Source of the DNA: Eleginops maclovinus
Taxonomy: Eukaryota > Chordata > Actinopteri > Perciformes > Eleginopidae
Direction: 5' to 3'
DNA: 64,000 nt
Assembly: GCF_036324505.1 (NCBI RefSeq)
Contig: NC_086370.1
Location: 21,606,290 to 21,670,289 of the forward strand
Shown: positions 1-12,600 of the stretch, one piece after another
How the letters are laid out: each line of letters begins with the position of its first letter
Position numbering within the stretch: the stretch's first letter is position 1
Translations under genes and position numbers: made by a program
Notes under the pieces: model-generated
Databases searched by the model: none
What the model saw: the letters and a program-made list of their open reading frames with translations, nothing else
What the model was told of the DNA's origin: nothing

Positions 1-310
1 ATTGTGTGGGAATCGATAAAAGACGTTGAGCTTAATAATACCTTTTCGTTGGAGAAATACTGCGAGTTCCACTGAATCAAATCAGAGCTGAAACAAGTTT
101 CTCCCCTTAAGCCTCGACTCCATTTTATTTTCTGTGTCTCGTGTTTTTTGGAGCACTTTCTTCCAGTGTGATGATCCATCTGGTGTCAGGCTTTTGGGTT
201 AGGCTTATTTCACTCTAGCTAAAACATCATGCTGACCGTAAACAGAGAGCGACTTTCTGAAGAAACTCCACACCACCTCAGGGTCTCTGCGCCCTCAAAC
301 CAAAATGCAG

Positions 311-721
311 ATTTCCCCCGTAAATTGTTAAAGTGATGCCAGAAAACAATATCTCTGTTGGTCAGAAAGGGTTTAATGAGTCCAGAAATAGGAAGATGGG
401 GTCAGGTGTCTGGTCAGACGGCAGAGACAGCTTATGGAGAATAAATAGGGGATGGATGTCCGGTGGGTCTGCCAGGGGGACGAGTGGCAGGCAGCAGGCT
501 GACACTGAGACTGAGATTTCTGATCCTTTCTTTTACTCTCCTTTTTTCTGGAGAGTAAGTAAAGAAACCAGAACTCTGGATTTATTTGTTGTTGGAGGTG
601 CAATATATGACTCAGCAGCTTTAAGACATGAAGACACTATTATTTTCAGCTTCGCTCTGATGAGGAGTTCACCAGAAAGTGGGCGGGGCTTAATATTTAC
701 TAGAAGTGACGTTAGCGCCTC
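311..721 (+). repeat. dispersed repeat, family C copy 1
   Basis: About 410 bp, nearly the same as 41993-42396 in the same orientation. It starts ttcccccgtaaattgttaaa and ends at agcgcctc. It includes gaaagtgggcggggcttaat. No terminal repeats or protein-coding capacity were recognised, so it is likely a non-autonomous mobile element. Confidence 0.75.
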
Positions 722-1762
722 TACGAAAACCTGATAAACAGACCCTGTAAACGCTCTTAAAGTAATCACTGTCCTCTCCTCCTTCCCAATGGATGCAACC
801 ACTCGCAAATATTTGACCTTTATGTCACATTTCAGCCTCTTAAGGGCTAACGTAGTTGGAAAGAAAGGGGAACTTTTTAAAGACAAGAGCAATGGAGCTG
901 CTGGTATCCTCTAATAAATTAAAGCTTTATTTTCCCTGTGTACCTTGAAAATGCCTGAACACGTAGTGCAGTGAACATGCTTTGAACCTGCGTGAGATTG
1001 CTTTGACCTCTGGTCGTGTTTCTAATCAACCTCTAACACTTTACCTCCATCGATCGCTGGAAGGGGCTTCCTTTCAAAAGGCTGTAGATCCACACGAGCC
1101 ATCAGGGATCGTGGAGGCCAGCGCTAACACGCTAACAGCATTGCAAGTGTCTCTTAAAAGCCTGCTGGATTAACATATAGAAAACAAAGGGAAGGGTATT
1201 TGGCTCACCATCTGACTCCCATAAAGTCCCTACTGGTGTCCATACTGAAGGTACTTTCATAATTACATACTTGGCTGAATGATCTGTTTATTGAATGTCC
1301 ACAATAAATGATTGTTTTTGCGGTGATGAGACACATTTATAATTTACTTGTTACACTATTGATGGTCTACAGTATTGCATTACTACATGGTGCAAGTGTC
1401 TGCCCCTTGCTTTAAGTCTAATTGCTCCACTAGTGGAAAATCTGCTCCTAGCTTGTTGGTCAACCCTTTGAAAACGATATATCTGACCCCCATCACGTTG
1501 GAGATACCATGATTTAATCCACTAAAGAAACACTGAAGAGATTCAGTTTAACGGTACGCTAAAAATAGGGTAGTTTGCTCAAAAATGTGTGGGTGGGGGA
1601 ACAGGTGTCTTTCCTCCCTAGAGTGTTTTGTCCTGCTTTTGGGTTGGTAGCGTCTCTCTGTTTATCTGCATCCCAGGACACACCCAGCATCCCCTCTCTC
1701 TCCCATCTTAATCTCGCCTTGGTTCCCCCGAGGCTGTTTAGAGGGAATGTGTGACAGATTCT

Positions 1763-1795
1763 GCGTGTGTGCGTGTGTGTGTGTGTGTGTGTGTG
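1763..1795 (+). repeat. (TG)n microsatellite
   Basis: About 33 bp with one cg interruption. Confidence 0.9.
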
Positions 1796-2580
1796 GTGTA
1801 GTAGTAGCTGTAGTAGTGATGACAGGCAGATGGGGTTATTCATCATCAGCCAGCAAGCGAAAAACCCTCCCTCCCTCCTTCCTCCCTCCCTCCCTGCCAT
1901 CTATTTATCTTTGTATCTAAATGAAGCGTCTGATTAATGGCAGATTAAAGGAAATCCTAAGCTACTTGGATCCTGAGCTCTTTATGTACGTTTTGTCTTG
2001 CATCACCTTCTTCTCCCACGCTCACAGGGCCAATAGGGCGGCACCAAGCATGTAAATGTTTGCTTCCTGTAGTGTGTTAAATGGGTTTGAGTGCATGTAA
2101 ATGGTCCGCAAAGAATCAAATGCTTTCCTTCAGAGGTGGCTTCGCTCCCAGTTAGTTAGATTTTCCAAATTGTGCAACCCTAAATGTCCAAAGCTGAGAC
2201 CCCGAGGCTTTCATTGTAATATTTAGTACTTGATGTTAAAAATGAATCCGCCGTTGCTCTCATTAAAAGTCATTCCGGATGACGCTTTCCTTTTGGGTTA
2301 AAAATGTAAATATATTATTCCATATGGGAAGACATTAAAACTAACTACAGCTTCATTTGAGAGTTCACATTTTGCTTATGGGTAGACAGAAATCACTGCT
2401 CCAACCATCTCACACACTCACACACACACCCGTACATTTGTACATCCACAAGCGCTTTGAAAATGGGTCAAATCCCTTTTGACCGCAAACATTCAGAGAT
2501 CCATTTACACCTTCCACCTTCAAGATGGCAGCAATGCACGATTTCTCACACAAACACACACACAACAGTCTAAGAAACAA

Positions 2581-2584
<4 letters not shown>

Positions 2585-2614
<30 letters not shown>
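2585..2614 (+). repeat. (CA)n microsatellite
   Basis: About 30 bp, flanked by further broken CA runs. Confidence 0.9.
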
Positions 2615-2616
<2 letters not shown>

Positions 2617-2698
2617 ACCCACACATACATGCTGCAGGCCGCCAAAGCTCCATTATTTTTCTGAAGTGGCTTTTCAATTCCATGGCTGATGCTTTAGG

Positions 2699-2700
<2 letters not shown>

Positions 2701-2781
<81 letters not shown>
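2701..2781 (+). repeat. (GT)n microsatellite
   Basis: 81 bp, uninterrupted. Confidence 0.95.
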
Positions 2782-2782
<1 letters not shown>

Positions 2783-2851
2783 TGGGTGGGGGTGTGCTTG
2801 ACAAAGATTGTGACATAAACCATTTATAGTGCCGCCCTAGTGTTGGAGTGC

Positions 2852-2856
<5 letters not shown>

Positions 2857-2921
<65 letters not shown>
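2857..2921 (+). repeat. (TG)n microsatellite
   Basis: 65 bp, uninterrupted, 75 bp after the previous array. Confidence 0.95.
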
Positions 2922-2922
<1 letters not shown>

Positions 2923-3857
2923 CGTCGTTGACATTAAACACTCTGTCCAAGCTCGTTTGGTGCAGGGAACACGCAATGATGAGAGAAATAAAACAGAAAC
3001 AACAGGACGGAACATTTTGAAGAAGAGAAACCGGAGAAACGTTTTGCTCTGATCAGAGGAACGAGCTAACAGCTAATGTAGCATGAATCTGAATTTGAAA
3101 AGGACCTAAAAAGGTAAAGATGGTATCTCCCACATGCATCACTTGCATTAAACATTAATAAATCATCCGACCAGCTGCAGCTCTTAATGACAGTAGAAGT
3201 AGAATCGGAGGATGAAGATGTGAGGTTTGAAGCTCTCTAATCAACACACGAGGCGGCCAAACACCTGCTGAGTCACCGCATGGGGACGACTCAGGGATTC
3301 CATTGATGGTTAACAGGTAGTTAAACATCCAGGCGGGGGGAAAAAGGGACTTAATAGCAGCGTAACGGGCAACAAATTAAGAGGACCTTGTGAGGGCGGA
3401 TCAGAATAAAAGTGAAGGGCACAAACAGAAAGGAAAAAGCAGCAAACACAAAGCTTCGTTCTCCGCTGCCTGCGGGCGGTGAAACGTTTACACTCTGAGT
3501 TCCCCCTGCAGCAGTCTTATACAAAACATGTCAGCTGATTAATTGGGAGCAATAAAAGTGCACAATGACATTTTAATTATTAAACTTATGAAGGCTGGCC
3601 AGAAGAAAGTGACGGAGGTTCTTTGGCCGTAGTTGTTTTGCCACTTCAGCAGCAGTTAGGAGTATAATTGATCACGGCGACCCCTATTTTCTAACTGCAG
3701 CCTCTTCATTGATCCAGTTACTGCTGCCGATGGTCCCCGAGTCATTACTGCCAAGAAGAGACTCAGAAACAACTTTAATGCAGTCAACTCTTCATTCTTA
3801 GCGAGAGTAAAACAGGTTTTAATACGTGAGATGAGTCTAGATTCAAAGCAGAGGCAT

Positions 3858-4090
3858 TTTAAAGGGGCCCTATTATGCTTGTTTTCATGAAACAGTTCCT
3901 TATGTTTCTCATACTGTCTGTGCTGCAGCTTCCTTTTCACCCTCTGTCTGAAACCAGAGCCCAGTCTGCTCTGATTGGTTAGCTGGCCGTCTCTGTTGGG
4001 ATTGGTCAACCGCTTAGAGATGTCTAATTGCATTTAATAACACACTACAGGAAAGGGAAAACCCCGGATAAGCATAAGGTCCTCTTCAAC
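3858..4090 (+). mobile_element. short inverted-repeat transposon (MITE-like), family A
   Basis: Starts tttaaaggggccctattatg and ends ataagcataaggtcctcttc, an inverted copy of the start. Interior includes cagagcccagtctgctctga and a CCAAT-box-like gattggttagctgg. No ORF of its own. The family recurs at least nine times in the window. Confidence 0.7.
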
Positions 4091-4348
4091 CAAAGCTAAT
4101 TCTCAAACTCTATTGCTCCTATATACTTTATATATTATATATATTCTTTTGAGAGACCTTTATGAAGTATAGAGAATGAAAAAGCTGTGAAATCTAGCGT
4201 TACTGAAGATATTATTGATTTTCCGAAGTGGCTTCTGTCTGCCATCCCATCGTATCTCTCCCCTCTCCTTCAAAATACAAACATACAATACAGTGGCCAC
4301 CTCATATGTTCTGCTACTTTACCTTGAAATCAATTTCATGCTAGGTTA

Positions 4349-4458
<110 letters not shown>

Positions 4459-4882
4459 TTCAGCAGAGGTCTTAACCTCTACCTGCTGACTGTGTCTCCT
4501 TTCCTAAATTAAAACACTGCATCACATTACATGCAGCACACACAAGCTGCAATCACACACACACACACACGCCGGCAGCACATCGTATTACGTATATAAG
4601 GCAAAGCTGTAGGAGCTTGTGAAAAGAAACTCAATAGGCTTTTAACGTTCCTGTAGGGCTGATTTAAGCTAAAGCAACTGGATCTGATAGCACATACGCT
4701 AAGAGACAGAGCGCGGCGATGCATTGCGGCCGACTTCACATCGCAACCATTTGATAGCACCGCTTCAGAGGAAGAGATATACGTAGAGCGAGAGAGGGAG
4801 GGGAGATGACAGAGAGGGAGAGGTGGGCAGAGAGACGGAGCAGAGGAAGGAGAAACGGCTAAATATAAAACAGCCAGGTACA

Positions 4883-5115
<233 letters not shown>

Positions 5116-5138
5116 GGCTGCAGTGTGGGCAGGTTGCT

Positions 5139-5490
5139 TATAGAGGCCCTTATGCTTTTGGTCATTTCCTGTGTTAGGTTTTTGTGCATGTCAATGGTCT
5201 GCAGAGGCTAGAATCCAAAGTTTCCTTCATTCTAGTTCTTTGTTTACTTCCATGACACAGAGACATCACTAACATAACACTTTCACTTCTATTGATGCTC
5301 CATTGTACGTGACAGGCTAAGGGGCGGGACATCTGTTAGTGGTTGACCAATCACCAATCAGAGCAGACTGGGCTCTGGTTTCAGACAGAGGGGGAAAAGA
5401 GGTGCTGCAGCACAGGCAGTATGAGAAAACAAAGAGCTTTTTGAACATTAAAGCATGGTGACAATGCACAACAATATGGCCCCTTTAACA
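5139..5490 (-). mobile_element. MITE-like element, family A, longest copy
   Basis: About 350 bp. Both termini are present (tagaggcccttatgc and atggcccctttaa) and the interior is reversed relative to the copy at 3858. It shows the longer form of the family, including tgtacgtgacaggctaaggg and tgcatgtcaatggtctgcag. Confidence 0.7.
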
Positions 5491-6639
5491 TGTGACTTTA
5501 AACAGGCTGTGATTGGTTGCTTGTTATTTGTGTGTTTCTGATTAACCGTCATTGGATTCTCTGACACTTCGATCAGAATTTGAGGGTCTTGGCGTGTCCG
5601 GTTTGTCTGCGACGGTGACTTACAAGCTGCTCCGTGAGGCGCGAACATCGTTGCAGGACAAGATCCTGGAGAGAAATACTGCCGTTGGCTCGCGGCGCTA
5701 TATTTTGACAGCAGTTTGACGAAATGCCAAATTCAATTTTATTTACCTTGCTGTCTGGAGAGGAGACAGGTAAAGGTGGAGGAGACGCAGAGAGATAAAT
5801 GAACAGCAGCTGCACCGAGGAGGGGCTGGGTGATAAAAACAAACACCCTCATATTTAATGGACTCTCATTTCTACTCAGTGTGTGTGTAAATAAATATAT
5901 ACATGTGTGTGTGGGGCTTCAGATATCGGTCCTAATCTAAATCAGCTTGTGAAATAGAAACTGGACAATTAGACGAGGAGAGGAGATACACACCTAGGCT
6001 CAGTAAAGGGCAATTTAAGTACACAGGGTTGTGTATGTTTGATAAAAAACAGCCACATTTCCCATAATAACTCATATTTCCGGGAGCAGCAGGAACAGGA
6101 TTGAAGCTGGCATGCGTCCAGTCACACACCCACCACTGCTACAACCTCCAGGTCTCCTTTCAGGCTACATAATAACACTATTTATGGATGTTTACTTGAG
6201 GGAAATCATCCCTTTTTCAGACAGCTTGCCTCTCCTTGACATCAGGTTGATGGTCAGCTGGGATGGATGAAGGATCAAAGTATGAAGAAACGTTGGGATG
6301 AAAATATGCTTGGGGTGTTTGGCTGTAAAAACCAAAGATTCAAGCTGAAAAACCACCTCTAAAATAATCCTGCAAGCATGTAAGAAATAAGGAAGGACTA
6401 TTTTGTATGAAATAAAGGGTGCAAAAAGTATATTCCATCTTGCATGATAGCGGTTGCTCAGCTCCCCATTACTCAGGCATATGGCGCCTCTTTTTTTTGC
6501 TGATTTATCATTGCCACGGGCTTTCAGCGGATCCTAAAATAAACGGCTAAGACGCGGTGAGCCTGCAAAAAACCAGCAGATGTAAAGTAACTTTCACATC
6601 AAGCTTACTGCATGTTATTTCACGGTCTGGGCTCGGAGC

Positions 6640-7013
6640 AGAAATCCATACTGTTCTGCAGCAGCAGCAGCAGCAGCTCCCTCCTCTCCCCAGATGCCTT
6701 TTACAGTTGTCATTGGAGAGTGACCTGTATTATCTCTCTCTGACTCGCTCGGCCCGGCTCTGTCTCTTTCTGCGTCTGAATGGAGATTTAGATAAGAGAG
6801 TCTGAGCGGCCGCTGAATACCGAGAGACGGACCGAAACTAGGAGCTAGAGGAGGCCGGAGAGGAGTCAGATTTACCTTGGACCTTCTTCCAGACTCTTCT
6901 GCAGCTTCCTGTTGTTTATCAAACAGGTGCAAAGGGAACTTTATCTATTCCTCTAAGCATGCAATGGAGGAAGATGCGAGGATACATGACAAGTGTGCTC
7001 TGGAACAACTCAG
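6640..7013 (+). promoter_or_regulatory. candidate transcription start region / non-coding first exon
   Basis: A local cluster of CpG dinucleotides (ctcgctcggcccgg, gcggccgc, accgagagacggaccg, about 6745-6835) is followed by 170 nt ending in a strong donor CAG|gtaaat at 7013/7014. It could be a 5' UTR exon of cdh11 spliced to 36748, but that is inference: no TATA box or matching transcript can be shown from sequence alone. A small ORF starting at 6964 (MEEDARIHDKC...) runs 16 complete codons to the donor, and if the intron were not removed would stop at TAA just beyond it; it is not recognised. Confidence 0.25.
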
Positions 7014-7261
7014 GTAAATGCTATTTGTCTGTGGTGCAGATGTCTGTGCATCCTGGAGCAAATCAGTAACATATAAATCTCAGTGGCAGTGGATCAATGC
7101 TAAGTGTGTTAGCACACCGTACTGAAGGAAGCCGCACTGGTGATGAGTTCAAAAACCGAAACAACTGATTGTTTTTAGAAGCAATAATGAAGAAAAACAA
7201 TATTGGAGAATTTTATAAATCGGGAAATGGATGGGCTGTGTAGTTTTTAATAAACTTAGAA

Positions 7262-7264
<3 letters not shown>

Positions 7265-7338
<74 letters not shown>
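7265..7338 (+). repeat. (GT)n microsatellite
   Basis: 74 bp, uninterrupted. Confidence 0.95.
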
Positions 7339-7339
<1 letters not shown>

Positions 7340-7672
7340 GCAGAGTGATTTTCCCATGCCTTGATTCTGCATATGACACACACACCATTTAAGATGTCCC
7401 CGAGGTGATCGATGGGCTGGTGATGGAAATGTCATCTGGTGCTAATACATCTCTCATCCAGCCTCACCAGTTTCTTCTCCTTTCAGTTTCCCATCCTTCT
7501 CTCTGCTCTTTTAGCGCGGCACGGTTTGAATGCGGTGATTCATGGCGCTGCCAGCGGTTTCCACTTGCACTTATAGGAGGGGCTAGAAAAAGTATGCAAA
7601 TCGTTTGGAATTGCCTTGTTTTATGCATTAAATGGTCATAAAATGTCACAATTATAGACTTAATGTGTCTTA

Positions 7673-7760
7673 AGAAGCCCTATTCTGCTTTTTGGGCCTT
7701 TCTTTCCCCTTTGAGTGCATGTAAATGGTCTACAAAGGCTTAAATTAGGCAACAACTGTT
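7673..7760 (+). mobile_element. MITE-like element, family A, truncated
   Basis: Begins agaagccctattctgcttt and includes gtgcatgtaaatggtctaca. The other end is not recognisable. A still shorter fragment of the same interior lies at about 2085-2130. Confidence 0.5.
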
Positions 7761-8991
7761 TTAAATGTGGAACTCAGATGAAGATCAGACCATGTTTTAA
7801 GACAAGTAAGACATGAACGGAGGTCAATCCAAACAGTTAACTAACTTTTTCTTGCGACTGGCTGCACCTTGGTTGTCCCAAAAAAACCTGAAAAAAACTA
7901 GCCTTTCCACTGTTGGGTCATCTGCTATATAATACACAGCGCAGCACTAATATGTTATCGATCCCAGGAGGGGACTTCTATTTTTTTCTTGCCCTTTTCG
8001 CCAAAGAGGTGAGAACATTGGATCAGAAAGAGGAAAGGGCCTCGTCGGGGAGGGATGCATCAGTTTTCAGGTCACGACCCAACAGAAGCTGACTTTATGA
8101 GTGATTATTACATGGATATACATGATAATTATGTCATCATATACACAGGTAGGAAAGGTGGAGAGCGTCGGTGTGGCAGAGCACGATTTTCCACCTCATA
8201 GATATGGAAAGTTCAGCTCGTCCTCCAGCTGAAGGACTTTTAAACTACCTATCCAACCGGGAGAGCATTAAAATGGAAATCTGAAATTAAAGCAAACGTT
8301 TCTAGGGTAATATTCCAGTGATGACATTTACTCCTAAATATGTAATTGATGGAAATGATCTCTCCGACTCTGTGGTGTCAGTGGGAGCCGCATCCGGATC
8401 TGATTAAAGGATGTTCATTCCCAGCTTCTTATGAGCTTGTTGTTTGTATTTTTTAACGCTCCAAACAGACTTTAAGGAGGAAAATCACTGTGTGTCAGGA
8501 TGCAGTTGTGAGGGATCATTACATATTCATGCGAGTGTGTATCTGTGTGTGTGTGTGAAGCTGTGGCTGAGCTGCTGTGTGAGTAAGAGAGCGTGTCATA
8601 CAATAACAAACTATCTAAATGAAAATCATCGACAAGTGAAGCAAGTCATAACGGAGTGTGCACGTACATGCATAAGCAGCCCAGCCATGCAGAACTGAAT
8701 ATGTAAGAAGCAGATTTATTCTCTCTCTCCCCCCCCCCCCCATCTCCATGCTCTTTATCCCTCCTCCCCTCCCCGCCAGTTAAACGACTCTCGCTCGTCT
8801 CTCTAAGTCAACATGTCAACAGGAATACATCTCTTCTCTCTGTCACGTCGACGGAAACCACCGTCATTATCGTGTTTGTGTTCGCCGTCGCTGCATGCAC
8901 TCCGCCATCTCTGAGTGACGGTGTAGCGTGAAGTGTGTGTGTGAGAAGTGTTTTCATTTCAAGTTTGTGTGCACCTTTTCTTTTGTTTGCA

Positions 8992-8993
<2 letters not shown>

Positions 8994-9083
<90 letters not shown>
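8994..9083 (+). repeat. (GT)n microsatellite
   Basis: 90 bp, uninterrupted. Confidence 0.95.
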
Positions 9084-9085
<2 letters not shown>

Positions 9086-9172
9086 AGAAGGCTGTCTAGT
9101 GAAGTATTTGCCTCACAATTGTAGACATTGCAGTTTGATTTCTGTGTCTCTCCATCAGCCTGCCAAAGAGAA

Positions 9173-9638
9173 AGTGGTGCAGTGATGACACCTTTTTGAA
9201 AGCCGACCCTGGAAGTTAGCATCACATGGGCTCCCTCGACAAAACTCAACAGGATTTTTCCCAGTTGATTTTGGAATATTGCAGAAATGAAGATCTCAAA
9301 ACAAACAATTATGGTTTTTAAAGTAAAAAGCTAACGTTAGCCTATGAATACAGCACGGTCACATGACTTCACGTCACCACCGCTAAGCTAAAGGCGGCGA
9401 ATGTTGGGCTATAAAGGAACTAAAGCACGGTCACATGACTTCACGTCACCACCGCTAAGCTAAAGGCGGCTAATGTTGGGCTATAAAGGAACTACAGCAC
9501 GGTCACATGAGTTCTATTTGGCGATTTCAGACGTCAAACCAAAAACACCTTCAAAAACTGTTGAGTTTGAGACTATGGAACAGTAAGTGCTAAAATGCCG
9601 ACTCATTAACGTGTTTTAGGACTCATTCCTGCACCACT
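9173..9638 (+). mobile_element. inverted-repeat element, family B, with internal 72-bp tandem repeat
   Basis: Ends are agtggtgcagtgatga and tcattcctgcaccact, inverted copies of about 16 bp. The interior carries a 72-bp unit (gcacggtcacatgacttcac...) at 9353, 9425 and, in part, 9497. No transposase ORF, so non-autonomous; hAT-like origin is only a guess. Confidence 0.65.
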
Positions 9639-11811
9639 GCTCCGGCTCCCTTAGTCTCCTCTTGTTTTACTCCCTATCACTGCAGCACTGACACAGGATG
9701 CAGTGCAGTGTCCTCTGAAGTTCACACACAGTTTGTTGTGGCTACAGCAGCGGGTAAGAAAGCAGCCCGAGGTGCATCAGAGGCAATCTTAGCAAATGAA
9801 AATCAGTTTGGTGTACTTCATATTTATTCATATCCATCCTCGACATAAAAACAAAACCAGAGGAGTTGTAGTACCAGGGTCAGAATCCAGTTTCCTGCAA
9901 GTTTTTTACAAACTAGGATTTGTCTTTGGTGCAGAAATCAAGACACATTACATCCTGACAATAAACATCTGCAATGTGTGCATTTGTTATCTGAAGTAGA
10001 GCATGCAGAGTTGATGGATGCATCTATTGTTTTTACAGACAATAAAGCCTATCTTATCTGTTCTTTATACCCTCCTCTCCAAATTGGGTTAGCTCATTTG
10101 GCAAGTGTCGCACAGCATCCTTAAAGACTTTTTTTCTTTGAGTCCTAAAACGAGTAGGTTGGGTTTTTAGTTTGCTTATCTTATTAGCACAAGGGAGAGG
10201 AGAAATGAGTCTACAATTGATTTCTGAACGCACAATGAATATACACAAAAAGCAAATGACTCCCAAGCGACTAATAATCTCACCTTAAAGCAATAAAGGA
10301 GTTTTTTTGGCTGTGGGAACGCTGAGGGTGAGGTTTTAAATTACCTCACTGAGCTTAAAACTCAGTCTTTTCACAACATTTCCATCTCCAGGGAAGGATT
10401 TAAATAAAGGGAAATCAATGCTTCATTTTACAAAAGCGTCGCCAAAGGACAATATTAGAGATGTTGCTTGTAAATAATTACAGGAGACCTATGAACTTAA
10501 GATGTAATTGTAAAGTTTGGATTTGAAAATCAGATTACACTGGCTTCTTACTGGAGTTGCAGACTTTAATGAGAAATTACCAACCCTCTGTGCTATTATT
10601 ATACAGTAGAGATTAGCATGTAAGGTTTTGCAGTTTGCAAACTTTGGTTGCAAACACTATACTTTATGCAACATGTGCTACAAACTCTCATGCATGACAT
10701 ACTAGGGCAAAATGGTTGGCAGTAAAGACTGTTTGGTCAGAAGTAAAGCTTTAAAGCTCGGAGGATTAATTGGCATTCAAACTTTTCCAACTACGGGAGG
10801 GGATCTCAATCATCAACATCTGTTTTAAAAGCAGCATCAACGTGAGATTGATGATGTTACACCGCTGTTCCCATACTCTGCAGATTTAGCAAAGAGGGAT
10901 GAGGGCTTTCAAGGGAGTGCAGCTTACTTCAACAGCTAAAAGAGCATTCACATAACTCCACGTGGTTTTACGTGTGTGTTTGTGTTCCCTGACCATACGA
11001 CACAGGGCTTACAATAAGCAGATTGATTGACTCGTGGATCCATAGACACATTTCTTATAATAAAGGAAACGCTTGATCAGGAAATATGGATTTTTTGCTT
11101 CACACTGACGACTGAAAGGGTAGAACAACATGCATTTGTTATCTAAGAAATACAAGTTAAGGAAGCATGCATAAAACAAGTGCAATATTAAAGTTACACG
11201 TTTTATTTCAGTGTAGAATTATGCAACCAAATGACATTTTTCAAGGGTAGGCAGCTCGGTATTGCAAGCCACTTGGGATGGAGAACATAAAGATCTATCT
11301 GACTTCTGTCTTTCAGGCTTATCTAACCACACTGAGCTATTTCAGAGCATCCGACACATATTTTTTTAGATGAGGAAGCGGAAAAATGCCCAGCTGTCTA
11401 GAGCAAGTGTTGTAGGAGTAGCACGTCTGAGCACACGGATAAAATAGGGCTATAGTTACCTACCAATCCCCTTTAAAATAAACGACCGCCACTTGCACCT
11501 GCATCTCCTGTGGAGCACTTTATTTCAGACGCAGCAATGAGTCAGAAGGGAGGTGAGAGGAGGAAGAGGTGGGGGAGGAGGCGGAGGAGGAAGCCTAAAG
11601 ATACACACTATAAAAGTACCAAAATAAACGTGTGGTTGAAGTAGAGTCACAGTTAAATACAGTCAGACTGGTGCCAGATTTAAACAGGTGTCATACTCTG
11701 CTGACCCGCCACATGCTGGAGAGGTGGACTTGTTTCCACCATGCTTGCCGATGCATGTGGGCAGGTGGGCATGTGCAGGGACCAGAACATGGTAACACTA
11801 CTACACTGAAA

Positions 11812-11814
11812 TGT

Positions 11815-11912
<98 letters not shown>
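11812..11912 (+). repeat. (TG)n microsatellite
   Basis: About 100 bp with one ta near the start; a shorter broken run follows at 12000-12026. Confidence 0.95.
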
Positions 11913-11913
<1 letters not shown>

Positions 11914-12359
11914 TATATGCCTGTGCACCTGTGAATGCATACTGGCGAATGAATAATACTGACACAGCTGGGATCCACCAGTCCCTGCCAGCCAATACTG
12001 TGTGTGTGTGTCTGTGTGTGTGTGTGCCAGCTGCGCCCACTGTGCTGATCCTCAAAGCCGCTATCACATTGTGCTTGCATCATTTCACCGCAGTCGTACT
12101 GAGAGCATCAAACCCATGAACACATGCTCGCTGTTACGAGCACATCCACTCTCACACTCAGGCGTGTAATGACTGTCTTACAGAAACAGCCATTCAGTGA
12201 CATGAGTGACAATGATTACATATCGAGGGGGATTTAAGATGCTCGCTGTGAAACATACAACTGATACATTAGACTGGTTTTGAAGAGGATATGTTTTAAC
12301 AGCGAGCAGCAGTCACTGTTAATCCCTTAAACAGAGCCACACAAACAGAAATGTCAGTT

Positions 12360-12600
12360 TAAAGAGGCCCTTTATGCTTTGTTGGTCTGTTATACAGCTC
12401 GTAGTGCATGTAAATGGTCTGCAAAGGCTAAAATCCCACACTGCATGCTCCTCCTGCTTTGTTATCTTCAGGAACACAATGCCATCACCATGTAACACTC
12501 ATGCTTGTAATGGATAACGCTCCAACACACTGTACGTGATAGACTAAGGGGCAAGACATCTCTAAGTTGATGACCAATCACAACAGAGCCGTTGTAAATG
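12360..12600 (+). mobile_element. MITE-like element, family A, truncated
   Basis: Begins aaagaggccctttatgcttt, then gtgcatgtaaatggtctgca and tgtacgtgatagactaaggg. The right terminus is missing or diverged. Confidence 0.6.

Noticed and set aside
6959..7013. Coding start at 6959 or 6964 as the true cdh11 N-terminus
   Set aside because: Neither frame gives a signal peptide, and the ATG at 36984 has one with a good context and an in-frame upstream stop.
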